Source: Treponema sp. Marseille-Q3903
GTDB taxonomy: Bacteria > Spirochaetota > Spirochaetia > Treponematales > Treponemataceae
Assembly (NCBI RefSeq): GCF_014334335.1
Contig: NZ_JACSEU010000001.1
Coordinates: 558,001 to 622,000 of the forward strand
Reading direction: 5' to 3'
Length of the DNA: 64,000 nucleotides
Positions 9,384-18,010 of this stretch are shown piece by piece; position 1 is the first letter of the stretch; each line of letters begins with the position of its first letter. The notes under the pieces are model-generated. The model worked only from the letters and a program-made list of their open reading frames with translations, ran no database searches and was not told the origin of the DNA. A program made the position numbers and the translations under genes.

Positions 9384-9626
9384 TCAGCAGCTTGTGACGG
9401 CTTTTGCAAGTTGGTCAGCACAACTTGTAGATTTAAAGCCGCATGTATTTCCTGAGAGCGTCGCTGCAATATCTTCCGCTTTCATTCCATCGACAAGTTT
9501 TGAAATTGCCTTGAGATTTCCATTGCAGCCACCTTCAAAGTGAACATTTGTTACTGTGCCGTCGTCAGCTTTGTCAAAAGTGATTTTTTTAGCACATATA
9601 CCTTTTGTTTTATATTCGTGATTCAT
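9384..9626 (-). CDS. TSCPD domain protein (TIGR03905 type)
   Basis: An 80-residue protein with four conserved cysteines, including CNGN and the C-terminal TSCADQLAKAV element that matches the TSCPD domain. Such stand-alone domains resemble the C-terminal cysteine region of B12-dependent ribonucleotide reductases; their own role is not established. No Shine-Dalgarno site is seen; instead TATATT lies 6 nt before the ATG, which suggests a leaderless transcript. Confidence 0.8.
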   Translation of the reverse strand: MNHEYKTKGICAKKITFDKADDGTVTNVHFEGGCNGNLKAISKLVDGMKAEDIAATLSGNTCGFKSTSCADQLAKAVTSC

Positions 9627-9632
9627 GTTATA

Positions 9633-9638
9633 AATATA
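9633..9638 (-). promoter_or_regulatory. -10 box abutting the TSCPD gene start
   Basis: TATATT, 6 nt before the ATG, with TTGTTC 17 nt further upstream as a weak -35. There is no Shine-Dalgarno site between. Confidence 0.35.
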
Positions 9639-9698
9639 ATCTAATTAAAGGGATTGAACAAGGAAAATATTGACAGGAAGATTGTGAAACGCTGCCGT

Positions 9699-11027
9699 CT
9701 AAATAGATTTCAGGTCTTCAACATCGTCGTCGTTATAGATGTAATCGTTGTATTTTGAGAGAACAAGGCTGAAATCAACTTGAAGAAGCGCCTGCAACTG
9801 TGAAAGCTCCTCTAACAGCTGGTCCATATTGGTTTGAACATATTTTACTATTGAAGGGTCGAGTTCTCCGTTTTCTGCCATGCTTGTAATAATAGAAATC
9901 GTTTTGTCTTTTGAAAATTCATCTTTGTAACTTCGCCTGTCGTTCAAAGCGCTTATGATATCTGCAACTGTTAAAATTCTCTGAATTAAATTGAGCTGTT
10001 CTGCATTAAGATGCTGTGGGTACCCGTTTCCGTTCAATTTTTCATGATGGCGGTAAACGTTTTCGAGGATATCTTGCGGAACATTTCCATTTAGAATCCT
10101 TTTTGAATGATTTACGTGGTGCCTCATGATTCCCATATCTTCTGGGGAGAGTTTTCCCGGAAACTCTAGGATGCGTGCAGGAGTTGCCATTTTTCCTACA
10201 TCGTGCAAAATAGCGCTTGTGAGCAAGTCCGACATCTGTCTTGCATTAAGCTGCATTCTTTTACCGAGCGACATCGCATAGCACGAAGTGTTTATAGAAT
10301 GCGTCATTGTATAAGTGCTTTTAAAATCAAGTAAATATATCAGCAGATATTGAAACTTTAAGTTTTCTTCTTCTGTAAAACTCTGTTCATATATAAACGA
10401 AGAAAGCGTGTCTTCATAAGTTCCGTTCCAAATTTCTTTGAGGACGGCATCATCTTTGTTTATATCTTTAAAAATTTCAACGTATTCAGGGTCAAGGAAT
10501 CCCGGTGCAATGTCGTCAATGTTCTTTGGCATAGGAGTATTGGGATTTTTATAAACATATTCGCTGATTCTTGCGGCTAGATATATAACGCCTTTATATG
10601 TGCTTTGGTAATGTTCCTCTTTTAGTTTTTGATTGAACGGTTCTGTAAAATGCTCAATAGACTCGGCATCTTCGCCTATTGGAGTCATGTATTTAAGATA
10701 ATATCCTGCAAAAACATATTTGCTCGTTGTATCTTTGTCTGTTGAAAAAAAATCAGGATTGTGCCCGTACGGATTATAATTGAAATATAAATCTTCGCGG
10801 AAAAACCCGAGCGTATGGAACAGAGCGAGCAAAAGAAGATTTTTTTTGCTGCATCGATTATTGATCGTGCATTTTTTTGCAATTTTTATGGAAATATAAG
10901 TTGTCCTGATGCTGTGATATATTATCTCGCGGTTTATACAGGCAAGCATTTTTATTGCGATGTGAATTATTTTATCTGTTGTAAGGATTCTTTTTAATTC
11001 TGCAACTTCTTTAACTAGAGATTCCAT
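9699..11027 (-). CDS. HD-GYP phosphodiesterase with a degenerate N-terminal HD copy
   Basis: A 442-residue cytoplasmic protein. The C-terminal half is an HD-GYP domain, the family that hydrolyses cyclic di-GMP: HD at 275-276 (AILHDVGKM), H303-H304, HHE at 327-329, GNGYP at 333-337 and VAD at 354-356. The N-terminal half repeats the same pattern in weakened form: HSIRTTYISIKIAKK near 38, ALFHTLGFF with HT in place of HD at 71-72, and AARISEYVYK near 151. This looks like an internal duplication with a dead first copy. No receiver or membrane sensor is present. Likely a cyclic-di-GMP signalling enzyme; the substrate is inferred. Confidence 0.85.
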   Translation of the reverse strand: MESLVKEVAELKRILTTDKIIHIAIKMLACINREIIYHSIRTTYISIKIAKKCTINNRCSKKNLLLLALFHTLGFFREDLYFNYNPYGHNPDFFSTDKDTTSKYVFAGYYLKYMTPIGEDAESIEHFTEPFNQKLKEEHYQSTYKGVIYLAARISEYVYKNPNTPMPKNIDDIAPGFLDPEYVEIFKDINKDDAVLKEIWNGTYEDTLSSFIYEQSFTEEENLKFQYLLIYLLDFKSTYTMTHSINTSCYAMSLGKRMQLNARQMSDLLTSAILHDVGKMATPARILEFPGKLSPEDMGIMRHHVNHSKRILNGNVPQDILENVYRHHEKLNGNGYPQHLNAEQLNLIQRILTVADIISALNDRRSYKDEFSKDKTISIITSMAENGELDPSIVKYVQTNMDQLLEELSQLQALLQVDFSLVLSKYNDYIYNDDDVEDLKSI

Positions 11028-11096
11028 CTTTTATTATTATCTTCTTGTTTTTGAAAAAACACAAGGACAGATATCTTAGTGTTGCACTTTCCGAAA

Positions 11097-12011
11097 TCAA
11101 TTATCAGAAATGAGCTTTTTTAGAGTGTAGTCTTTCTGTCTCCAGTTTTTGTCGATTTTTACTTGAAGGTCAAGGTCGATTTTCTGTATATATATTTCGC
11201 TCAGTTTTTTAATAGCGGCAAGCCTTATTTCTTTGATTTTTGAAGCGCCTTTTCCTATCACAATTCCTTTTTGGCTTTCGCGTTCAACACACAAAAATGC
11301 GCGAATCCAAAGTTTTTTGCCTTCATTGCGGTGCTCAATATCTGCTACTTCGACGTAAACGGAATGTGGAATTTCATCTTGGAGCCGATTTATAGCTTCT
11401 CCACGTATAACTTCGCATACACGAAAAGTTAAATCTTGATCAGTGTAAAGTTCTTCGTCGTATAGAGGCTCGCCTTCCGGTGCGATGTCGTACAATGCTC
11501 GCAAAACTTCGTTTATTCCTGTATCTTTTTCTGCGGAAATTTCAAAGATACGGTCTTTTGGAATTTCAGGCAGAGTTTCTTTTATAAATTGACGGACAGG
11601 AATTGGCTTTGACAAATGAGAATCTGCCTTGTTTATTGCAACGACAGTTTTTTGCTGAAGATTTTTGAGAAGTTGTGCAGTCAGATCTTCTTCTTTGCCT
11701 GTCTGGCGCGTTGAATCGATTATGTAGAGGACACAGTCTATATCGTCTAGCTGAGATTCAGTTATATCTTTGAGCCGCAGATTCAGTTTTTTTTCCGAAT
11801 CGTGGTAGCCCGGAGTGTCTATAAAAATTAGCTGTCCAAAAGATGTGTTGACAATTCCTTTGATTGCGTTGCGTGTTGTCTGGGGAATTGCCGAAACAAT
11901 GCTTACAGGTTCCTGACAAGCTGTGTTCAAAAAAGTCGATTTTCCTGCACTTGGCCGCCCGATAATTGCAACGACGGCGGTCTTTAATATTCCTTTGTTT
12001 TCTTCAGCCAT
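11097..12011 (-). CDS. era: GTPase Era
   Basis: A 304-residue GTP-binding protein needed for 16S rRNA maturation and 30S assembly. G1 is GRPSAGKST at 18-26 (an SA variant of the usual NV), G3 is DTPGYH at about 62-67 and G4 is NKAD at about 127. A KH RNA-binding domain follows, with GKGASKIKEI near 265. I chose the ATG at 12011 because AAGGA lies just before it; a further upstream start at 12038 would overlap galE by 19 nt. It lies 8 nt downstream of galE and is probably in the same operon. Confidence 0.95.
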   Translation of the reverse strand: MAEENKGILKTAVVAIIGRPSAGKSTFLNTACQEPVSIVSAIPQTTRNAIKGIVNTSFGQLIFIDTPGYHDSEKKLNLRLKDITESQLDDIDCVLYIIDSTRQTGKEEDLTAQLLKNLQQKTVVAINKADSHLSKPIPVRQFIKETLPEIPKDRIFEISAEKDTGINEVLRALYDIAPEGEPLYDEELYTDQDLTFRVCEVIRGEAINRLQDEIPHSVYVEVADIEHRNEGKKLWIRAFLCVERESQKGIVIGKGASKIKEIRLAAIKKLSEIYIQKIDLDLQVKIDKNWRQKDYTLKKLISDN

Positions 12012-12019
12012 ATAAGTCC

Positions 12020-12982
12020 TTACCGGTATACTTCCCACGTTGTTTTGACGAGTGTGTCAACGTCGGAATATTTTGGTTCCCAGCCGAGCAATTCCCTTGC
12101 GTGTTTTGAAGTTGCATAGAGACACGCAGGGTCGCCAGGTCGGCGTTCAACATCTTCTGCCGGAATCTCTTTGCCTGTGATTCGGCGTGCAGCGTCTATG
12201 ATTTCTTTTACAGTTGTACCATTTTCCGTGCCGAGGTTTACAGCCAGCGACTTATCATTTTTTGTGATGTAGTCGAGAGCCATCACGTGAGCGCGGGCAA
12301 GGTCCGTAACATGAACATAGTCGCGGATACAAGTTCCGTCTCGTGTATCGTAATCAGTTCCAAAAACTTTCATTCCAGGTTTCATTCCGGCGGCAACTTC
12401 CATAACTCTTGGAAGCAAGTTTGCAGGATTTTGTTCAAGCCCACGTATTTCTCCTTCAGGGTCATAGCCTGCAGCGTTGAAGTAACGGAGAGCGGCAAAA
12501 CGCATTCCTTTCAGCTTATCGTACCATTCCATAAACCTTTCAATTTCAAGTTTTGTAAATCCGTAGTAGTTTTCTGGATTTTTTGGATGCGCTTCATCGA
12601 TAGGAAGATATTCAGGCTCTCCAAACACTGCGGCTGACGAAGAAAAAATCATTTTTTTGCAGTTGTATTTTACTGCGGCGTTCATTATGTTCAAAGTTCC
12701 CGTGATATTGTTTACGGAATATTTTTCAGGAACAATCATCGATTCTCCTGCTGCCTTAAATGCGGCAAGGTGGACAAATGCATCGAACCCTTTTGCAAAT
12801 GCTGATTCAATATCTTCTACAATTAAGATGTTGCCGTAGATAAAATCATTTCCTTCAAAGAGATTGCATCGTAATCCGCTCGAAAAGTTGTCGAAAACCG
12901 TAATTTTGTGTCCAGCTTTCATCAATTCTTTTACAACGTGGCTGCCGATGTATCCGGCTCCTCCGATCACTAAAACTTTCAT
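12020..12982 (-). CDS. galE: UDP-glucose 4-epimerase
   Basis: A 320-residue short-chain dehydrogenase-type epimerase that interconverts UDP-glucose and UDP-galactose. The NAD-binding motif GGAGYIGSH is at 7-15, the catalytic serine region FSSSAAVFG at 113-121 and the YxxxK motif at 140-144 (YGFTK). The C-terminal RRPGDPA element is typical of GalE. A GAGG site precedes the ATG. It supplies sugar nucleotides for surface glycans or allows galactose use. Operon with era downstream; the lipoprotein gene at 13004-13429 lies just upstream. Confidence 0.93.
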   Translation of the reverse strand: MKVLVIGGAGYIGSHVVKELMKAGHKITVFDNFSSGLRCNLFEGNDFIYGNILIVEDIESAFAKGFDAFVHLAAFKAAGESMIVPEKYSVNNITGTLNIMNAAVKYNCKKMIFSSSAAVFGEPEYLPIDEAHPKNPENYYGFTKLEIERFMEWYDKLKGMRFAALRYFNAAGYDPEGEIRGLEQNPANLLPRVMEVAAGMKPGMKVFGTDYDTRDGTCIRDYVHVTDLARAHVMALDYITKNDKSLAVNLGTENGTTVKEIIDAARRITGKEIPAEDVERRPGDPACLYATSKHARELLGWEPKYSDVDTLVKTTWEVYR

Positions 12983-13003
12983 ATTTGACCTCTTTTTTAT
13001 AGT

Positions 13004-13429
13004 TTATTTGTAATATATTGCGATTGCAATGTATCTAGGTTCATGTTTATTTTTTTTGTCTGCAATGTGCACCCAAAACTCGTCATATAATTTAAAACTT
13101 TCAGATATGCTTTTTGAATCAGATTCAAGATTTCTTTCCGCCTGATCGCTGTTGACTCCTTTTCCGGTAAAAATCAGAAGCTCTCGACCGTACAATTCAG
13201 GAATCGTTTTTCCTATAGCGTCGATTTTACCATCAATTGCGTGTTCAATCCATAGAGGCAATTCTGAGCCAAACCCCTTGTATTTCCAGTAATCAAAACG
13301 TAACGTTTTGCTGTTTGCATTGTTTCTTTTAGTGTTGGCAGCCGATAAAGTTGTTGCACAGCCTGCAAGCATAAAACTTGAAGTGAAAATTAAAATCAGA
13401 GGTAAAGAAAGATACAGTATCTTTTTCAT
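13004..13429 (-). CDS. Putative lipoprotein of unknown function
   Basis: A 141-residue protein with signal peptide and lipobox LAGC (Cys about residue 23), so an envelope lipoprotein. The mature part is polar, with a central conserved-looking block (LWIEHAIDGKIDAIGKTIPELYGRE in two parts) that I cannot assign. I chose the ATG at 13429; a TTG at 13447 has no ribosome site and overlaps the promoter. An extended -10 (TGCTAAAAT) ends 8 nt before this ATG, so the message may be nearly leaderless. galE lies 21 nt downstream. Confidence 0.7.
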   Translation of the reverse strand: MKKILYLSLPLILIFTSSFMLAGCATTLSAANTKRNNANSKTLRFDYWKYKGFGSELPLWIEHAIDGKIDAIGKTIPELYGRELLIFTGKGVNSDQAERNLESDSKSISESFKLYDEFWVHIADKKNKHEPRYIAIAIYYK

Positions 13430-13437
13430 TGTCAAAT

Positions 13438-13446
13438 ATTTTAGCA
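13438..13446 (-). promoter_or_regulatory. Extended -10 promoter of the 13004-13429 lipoprotein gene
   Basis: TGCTAAAAT ends 8 nt before the ATG, with no Shine-Dalgarno site between. The same nonamer precedes leuA and the double-receiver gene. Confidence 0.5.
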
Positions 13447-13471
13447 AATATGATGGGCAATGTTAATGGTA

Positions 13472-13501
13472 TTGAATTATCGACCTTTTTTAAGGTAAAA
13501 T
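13472..13501 (+). promoter_or_regulatory. Promoter of the TPR lipoprotein gene
   Basis: TTGAAT at 13472-13477, an 18-nt spacer and TAAAAT at 13496-13501. The ATG is 9 nt past the -10, so the predicted leader is at most a few bases. Confidence 0.6.
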
Positions 13502-13510
13502 CAGCTGACT

Positions 13511-13954
13511 ATGAAAAAAAATTTTAGACTTGTATTAGTGCCTTTTATTTTGTCATCTTTTGTCTTTATTTCCTGCGCATCTATAAAAGAGATTCCAGAT
13601 GATAAAACTGCGGCTCAAATCATTCAGATGGGGCAAAATGCCGCTTTTGCATCTGACTATAAATCAGCGGAATTTTGTTATAACACGGCAATCGAACGAT
13701 TTGGGACAGATCCGTCTGCTTATTTGGAAGCAAAATATGAATTAGGCAGATGCTATCTTAAACAGAAAAAATACGAAAAATCTTATCAGATAATGACGGA
13801 ACTTCTCGAGTTATATGATGTCCATGGGACTGCTTTACCGGGAGCTTACAAAAAGCTGAGTCAAATTTGCATCTCACAGATTCCTGAAAAAAAACTTGCT
13901 GATATTCAAGCAAAACAAAAAACAAAATCTTCTAATCTTTCGGCAACAGAATAG
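13511..13954 (+). CDS. Lipoprotein with tetratricopeptide-like repeats
   Basis: A 147-residue protein. The signal peptide ends in the lipobox FISC (Cys about residue 22). The mature part has helical pairs of TPR type: AAFASDYKSAEFCYNTAIERF near 46 (first half of a repeat) and YELGRCYLKQKKYEKSYQIM near 76. Such proteins are usually scaffolds at the inner face of the envelope. Its last 23 nt overlap the end of the convergent VWA gene. It is transcribed divergently from the lipoprotein gene at 13004-13429. Confidence 0.75.
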   Translation: MKKNFRLVLVPFILSSFVFISCASIKEIPDDKTAAQIIQMGQNAAFASDYKSAEFCYNTAIERFGTDPSAYLEAKYELGRCYLKQKKYEKSYQIMTELLELYDVHGTALPGAYKKLSQICISQIPEKKLADIQAKQKTKSSNLSATE

Positions 13955-15272
13955 TCCGAATTGCAATGTTTTTTGCTTTTGCGATTTTCATCACATAATT
14001 TTTTGAATACTTTCCGGAACCTCTCGGAAACGGATGTGGTTCTGCGTCTCCAATCAAAATGATTTTTTTGATAGAATTTGGCCGCCATTTGAAAAACACG
14101 CAAGCAGCATACATCGCTTCGTAAACAGCTTCAGGAATATCTCCGCCTTCTATGCCGAGTATCTTTATAGAACATAAGTTTGCGCCAAATAAATCAAAAT
14201 CCGACGTAAATTGATAAATTTTTACAGGTAAATTTCTGTAGTTGAAAGAATCTTCGTAATCGCGGTAGAAAAGGAGCCCGATTCTAGCTTTTGTATTTTT
14301 ACCGAGCTTTGAGAACAGCATCGGAACCATCTCTTTTTTTAATTGTTCAATGTCATTTTTCATGCTGCCGGTCGCATCTATTGCAAAAACTATGTCTGCA
14401 TTATCGCTTTCGTCATTTAATAAAGACTCTATGTCTTTGATGATTGTTTTGGGTCCTTTTGAATATATTACATCTCCTGACATCTCCTTAAATTTTTCGC
14501 TTGCTGAAGGGTTGTAATCGTCTGTTAAAATTGCCTCATCTTCTTCATCATAGACTACAATTTCTATGCTTTCCTCAGATTTGCTTTGCTCCGGCAGTTT
14601 AGTGACTTTTAGCGCTTCGGATACTTTAGGAGTTTCATTTACTTGCTTTGTTACTTCTGCAATTGGAGCAGGGCTCTCTTGTTCTTGCCGCTTGAAAGTT
14701 TTTAGGTCAAACATGAATGGGCTGTCCATGTATTCCCCTGAATAATCGGCATAAGGTTTTTCAAATGAACGGATATTTATAAAAGTCCCTTTTCCTATTT
14801 TGATTTCTCCGTGTCGCGACCATTCGTAGCCGTAAACTATCGTTTCTGGGATATATATGTGGAATGCTTCTCCCATAAAATCGGTGATTTCTGTTGTTGA
14901 ATCTACAAGGCTGTATTTTGCTGATTTAGATGTCAATTTTTTGCCGTCGAGAATTCGTATTTCGTCCCCGTTTACAGGATTGTAAGATTTTGCGCGATAT
15001 GCGTAATTATCATTTTTGCCGGAAGGATCTTTTGTCGTCTCTGTCAAAATGATAGAGTTTACGTTTCTAGTTTTTTTTACGTAAAGATGAAATCCGCCAT
15101 TTACCTTATCCGGGAAAAGTTTTACATTTTCTGCTGTAATTCTGAGCTTCTGCTGCTGTTTTGAATAAATGAGCTGCTGCTGATTTTGTCCAGAATCAAG
15201 CGACTGAGCAAATATAAAAGCCGCATCTATAAAGAAAATGAAGATAACCGATAATTTCTTACATATACGCAT
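13932..15272 (-). CDS. Exported von Willebrand factor A domain protein
   Basis: A 446-residue protein with a signal peptide (MRICKKLSVIF..., cleavage likely after FAQ). An N-terminal region of about 270 residues is unassigned. From about residue 290 there is a VWA domain with a MIDAS metal site (DATGSM near 298) and a second element at GDAEPHP near the end. VWA proteins bind other proteins through a metal ion. The DATGS form keeps the essential Asp, Thr/Ser and Ser. A good AAGGA site precedes the ATG. The 3' end overlaps the convergent lipoprotein gene by 23 nt. Confidence 0.82.
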   Translation of the reverse strand: MRICKKLSVIFIFFIDAAFIFAQSLDSGQNQQQLIYSKQQQKLRITAENVKLFPDKVNGGFHLYVKKTRNVNSIILTETTKDPSGKNDNYAYRAKSYNPVNGDEIRILDGKKLTSKSAKYSLVDSTTEITDFMGEAFHIYIPETIVYGYEWSRHGEIKIGKGTFINIRSFEKPYADYSGEYMDSPFMFDLKTFKRQEQESPAPIAEVTKQVNETPKVSEALKVTKLPEQSKSEESIEIVVYDEEDEAILTDDYNPSASEKFKEMSGDVIYSKGPKTIIKDIESLLNDESDNADIVFAIDATGSMKNDIEQLKKEMVPMLFSKLGKNTKARIGLLFYRDYEDSFNYRNLPVKIYQFTSDFDLFGANLCSIKILGIEGGDIPEAVYEAMYAACVFFKWRPNSIKKIILIGDAEPHPFPRGSGKYSKNYVMKIAKAKNIAIRTILLPKD

Positions 15273-15310
15273 TTGCAGTCCTTAAATTACAGATTTTTAA
15301 AATTATCGGC

Positions 15311-15338
15311 TAGACAAATACAAAAAATGATTTATAAT
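15311..15338 (+). promoter_or_regulatory. Promoter upstream of the 15428 gene
   Basis: TAGACA at 15311-15316, a 16-nt spacer and TATAAT at 15333-15338. It would give a leader of about 83 nt that contains two alternative weak hairpins ending in a nine-T run. Confidence 0.5.
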
Positions 15339-15427
15339 GTAAGCTCGAAATATTTTATTCATATTAAAGCTATTAAATATCATTAAACATTGAGCTTTTT
15401 TTTTGCTGATGAGGTTCGGTAGAAATC

Positions 15428-16504
15428 ATGGGTGATAATAAAGAATTTGAACAGATAGATATCAACTCTTTTTTGGATAAGACTGATTCTCAAAAAGATG
15501 AAGAACAGGAATTTCCAGGAACATTTACAAAGCGTCAAAATGAATTGATAGATCAGCTTCTCGCTTATGCAAAAGAAAATGATTTGGAACACTATCAGAT
15601 ATTTACTAACAGATTGAAAGACATATACGAAATAGCGGCGACAGTTTCAAAGTTTCCGTCGTTGCTCGAACGTCATGAGCTTTCAGGAGGAACAAGAACT
15701 CGTACAACTTTGATCGAATCTCTTATCAAACACAACGATGAAGGAGATAGAACGCTGAGGCTTCCTTCGAAGGCAGTTCTCGGGAAAAGTCTTCTTGTTA
15801 CAAAAGCGCACACTCTTTCGAATTTTGCGAAATACAGTGGGCATCTTGGAAAGGAGTATGAACATCTTTCAAAGTCGTTTGATACTGAAACTGTAATGTC
15901 TATGTTCAGCCTTTTGATAGAAGATGTTTATCTAAACCTTATATCTGATAATACCCAGTTGATGGATTTTCGTCGGGAATGGGCTCTTGCGTTGCTTTTA
16001 CTGTGGGAACATTGGAATGACCAGACAAGTGAAAGCGTTGCGCCTGTCCTCCAATCAGTTTGGACGGCAAGGCGAAAACTTGCTCCGGCGTTTGGCACAA
16101 TGATGGGGACAAGCGAGCTCTTGCTGATTTCAATGCAGATGGATGACCAATGGATCAGCTTTATAAAACACAAGATGGGAGATCCCGGTGTCTCACAGGC
16201 GATGGAAGAGTTCCTTTTTGGAATTTCTACAGAGCAGATTCACACTCTCCGTACGATTTTAAAAACAAAAGGAATTCCAGCGATTGGTCGTGATGAAGTT
16301 TCTAAATTTCTTGGGGAGCACGTAAAATCCGATGCTGGGCTAGACTACAGGGATTTTTATTCCATGTATACTGTTCGCCGCGATAATGCCCGTTCTCGCG
16401 CAAGATTAAAGCTCGCCGGTCCTCATAAAACACTTGAAGATTACTTTATTCAGTTTGTGACTGAAGAAAACAAGGAGAAACAAAACAATGACACGTTCGC
16501 ATGA
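15428..16504 (+). CDS. Conserved-looking cytoplasmic protein of unknown function
   Basis: A 358-residue soluble, mostly alpha-helical protein with no signal peptide or membrane span. It is acidic at the N-terminus (about 30 residues rich in Asp and Glu) and basic near the C-terminus (VRRDNARSRARLKLAG). I recognise no domain. It overlaps the XRE-cupin regulator gene by 17 nt, so the two are probably translated together and may act together. A weak GAGG site lies 14 nt before the ATG. Confidence 0.7.
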   Translation: MGDNKEFEQIDINSFLDKTDSQKDEEQEFPGTFTKRQNELIDQLLAYAKENDLEHYQIFTNRLKDIYEIAATVSKFPSLLERHELSGGTRTRTTLIESLIKHNDEGDRTLRLPSKAVLGKSLLVTKAHTLSNFAKYSGHLGKEYEHLSKSFDTETVMSMFSLLIEDVYLNLISDNTQLMDFRREWALALLLLWEHWNDQTSESVAPVLQSVWTARRKLAPAFGTMMGTSELLLISMQMDDQWISFIKHKMGDPGVSQAMEEFLFGISTEQIHTLRTILKTKGIPAIGRDEVSKFLGEHVKSDAGLDYRDFYSMYTVRRDNARSRARLKLAGPHKTLEDYFIQFVTEENKEKQNNDTFA

Positions 16505-17105
16505 CGTACAAGAAAATGACCCAAAATCGAAAAAAGTGCCATATCATTTTGGAGAAAAATTACGACAGGTTCGTGAGCATAAAGGCTATACTCTCAAAGT
16601 TGTAGCGCAGCGTGCCGGCGTCAGCGAAAGTCTTGTTTCTCAGATTGAAAGAAACCACGTATCGCCTGCGATAGACACATTGCTTTCACTTGCAGACGTC
16701 CTCGATATCAATCTTGAGTTTTTGTTTGAAGAATATAGAAAGGAACGCCCAGTCCAGATTATCCGTGCAGATGAACGCGCTTTCGTAAATGAAGATGATA
16801 TAACTTATGAAGCGCTTGCAAAACCAGTCTCTTCAGAAAAAGATACATCGATTGAATCTTACGTTTTGAAAATTCCTGCCGGTTCACATACACACCGCGG
16901 TTCTTATGGGCATATAGGCCGTGAACTTGGGGTAATCACAAAAGGAAGAGGAAAACTCACTTATGATAGCCGAGAATATATCCTTGAAGCGGGAGACAGC
17001 GTTTCTTTTTCTGCTGTCGCTCCACATATTTTGGAGAATGCTGGAGATACAGAGCTTGAGGCAATTTGGGTCGTAACTCCGGCACAGCGCTTTTTAAAAC
17101 AGTAA
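16488..17105 (+). CDS. XRE-family transcriptional regulator with cupin domain
   Basis: A 205-residue DNA-binding protein. A helix-turn-helix of the HTH_3 type spans about residues 22-78 (LKVVAQRAGVSESLVSQIER). The C-terminal half, from about 120 to 190, is a cupin barrel with the H-x-H pattern (HTHRGSYGH) and a second element ending SVSFSAVAPHILEN. This layout resembles PuuR/SinR-type regulators that sense a small ligand. An AAGGAG site lies inside the end of the upstream gene. The target genes are not evident, although the coupled 15428 gene is a candidate partner. Confidence 0.92.
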   Translation: MTRSHDVQENDPKSKKVPYHFGEKLRQVREHKGYTLKVVAQRAGVSESLVSQIERNHVSPAIDTLLSLADVLDINLEFLFEEYRKERPVQIIRADERAFVNEDDITYEALAKPVSSEKDTSIESYVLKIPAGSHTHRGSYGHIGRELGVITKGRGKLTYDSREYILEAGDSVSFSAVAPHILENAGDTELEAIWVVTPAQRFLKQ

Positions 17106-17107
17106 TA

Positions 17108-17995
17108 ATGGAATACTTTGATTTTCCGAAAACCGGCAGCCGTTTCATAATATTAAAGAATTCGGTTTTTATCATTTTTCTGTTGTTTTTATTTACATTT
17201 ACTTCGTGTGTGAGTGTAGATGAAGCACATCCTGATGAAAACTTTTTATCTGAAATTGAAAGAGTTGAATGGCAAAAAACTTCGGTTGCAGGCGCGGAAC
17301 AATCATATTTTACAATCTCAAAATACAGCGTTGAGTGTAATTGCCTGAAAATAGACCTCTCAGTTCCAGAAATAAAAATAAAAGGTTACCCTCCGGCTTC
17401 GGCATACAAAACAGGCTCGCCCAAAATGTTCAATTTAAAAGATGTAGCTGCCGGCTCTGGCGCTTTTGCTGCAATAAACACAACTCCTTTTACAAAAACC
17501 GGAGAAACTGTCGGCGTTGTTTTAGCTGACGGTGATTTTTTGTCTGAGCCTGTTGAAAAATATTGTGCACTTTGCTTTTTGAAGATAAAAGATGAAAATA
17601 AAAAAGATGTGTGGCGTGCCGATATTGTAAAATCACAGATTCCCGATGTCCTTTGTAAATACAACTATGCGTTCGGCGGATTTTTCCAAATCATTTGCGA
17701 CAATGAAATTCAGGAATTTCAAGATATAAAAAATTCGAGAATTGGGGCAGGTGTTTCAGATGGAGGTCGTTATCTTTATATCATGTCTGTAACTCCGTTA
17801 AAAAAAATCGGCAAAGCAGGACTCAACTACATGCAGTGCGCAGAGATTTTCAAGCTGTTCGGCTGTGATAACGCAATGCAGTTCGACGGTGGCCGCTCTT
17901 GCTCGTTTGTCGTATTCGGTCAAGAAAAAGCAAATATGTTCAAAAGAGGAAAAATTGCCGCTGCAATGCTTTTTGTGTCGGAAACTGGCAAATAA
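17108..17995 (+). CDS. Phosphodiester glycosidase (NAGPA) family lipoprotein
   Basis: About 295 residues with a lipobox FTSC after a long hydrophobic signal, so anchored in the envelope. The C-terminal motif NAMQFDGGRSCSF matches the NAGPA/phosphodiester glycosidase domain, whose members cleave alpha-N-acetylglucosaminyl phosphodiesters; some bacterial members act on wall or exopolysaccharide. I place the start at the ATG 2 nt after the regulator's stop because the signal peptide follows from there. An in-frame start at 17066 would lie inside the upstream gene. The 3' end converges on rsuA with a 15-nt gap. Confidence 0.8.
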   Translation: MEYFDFPKTGSRFIILKNSVFIIFLLFLFTFTSCVSVDEAHPDENFLSEIERVEWQKTSVAGAEQSYFTISKYSVECNCLKIDLSVPEIKIKGYPPASAYKTGSPKMFNLKDVAAGSGAFAAINTTPFTKTGETVGVVLADGDFLSEPVEKYCALCFLKIKDENKKDVWRADIVKSQIPDVLCKYNYAFGGFFQIICDNEIQEFQDIKNSRIGAGVSDGGRYLYIMSVTPLKKIGKAGLNYMQCAEIFKLFGCDNAMQFDGGRSCSFVVFGQEKANMFKRGKIAAAMLFVSETGK

Positions 17996-18010
17996 TCTGC
18001 GCTGCAAATA

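Noticed and set aside
17066-17107. Start of the NAGPA-type gene inside the regulator gene
   Set aside because: It would place a polar stretch before the signal peptide; the ATG at 17108 gives a normal signal sequence.
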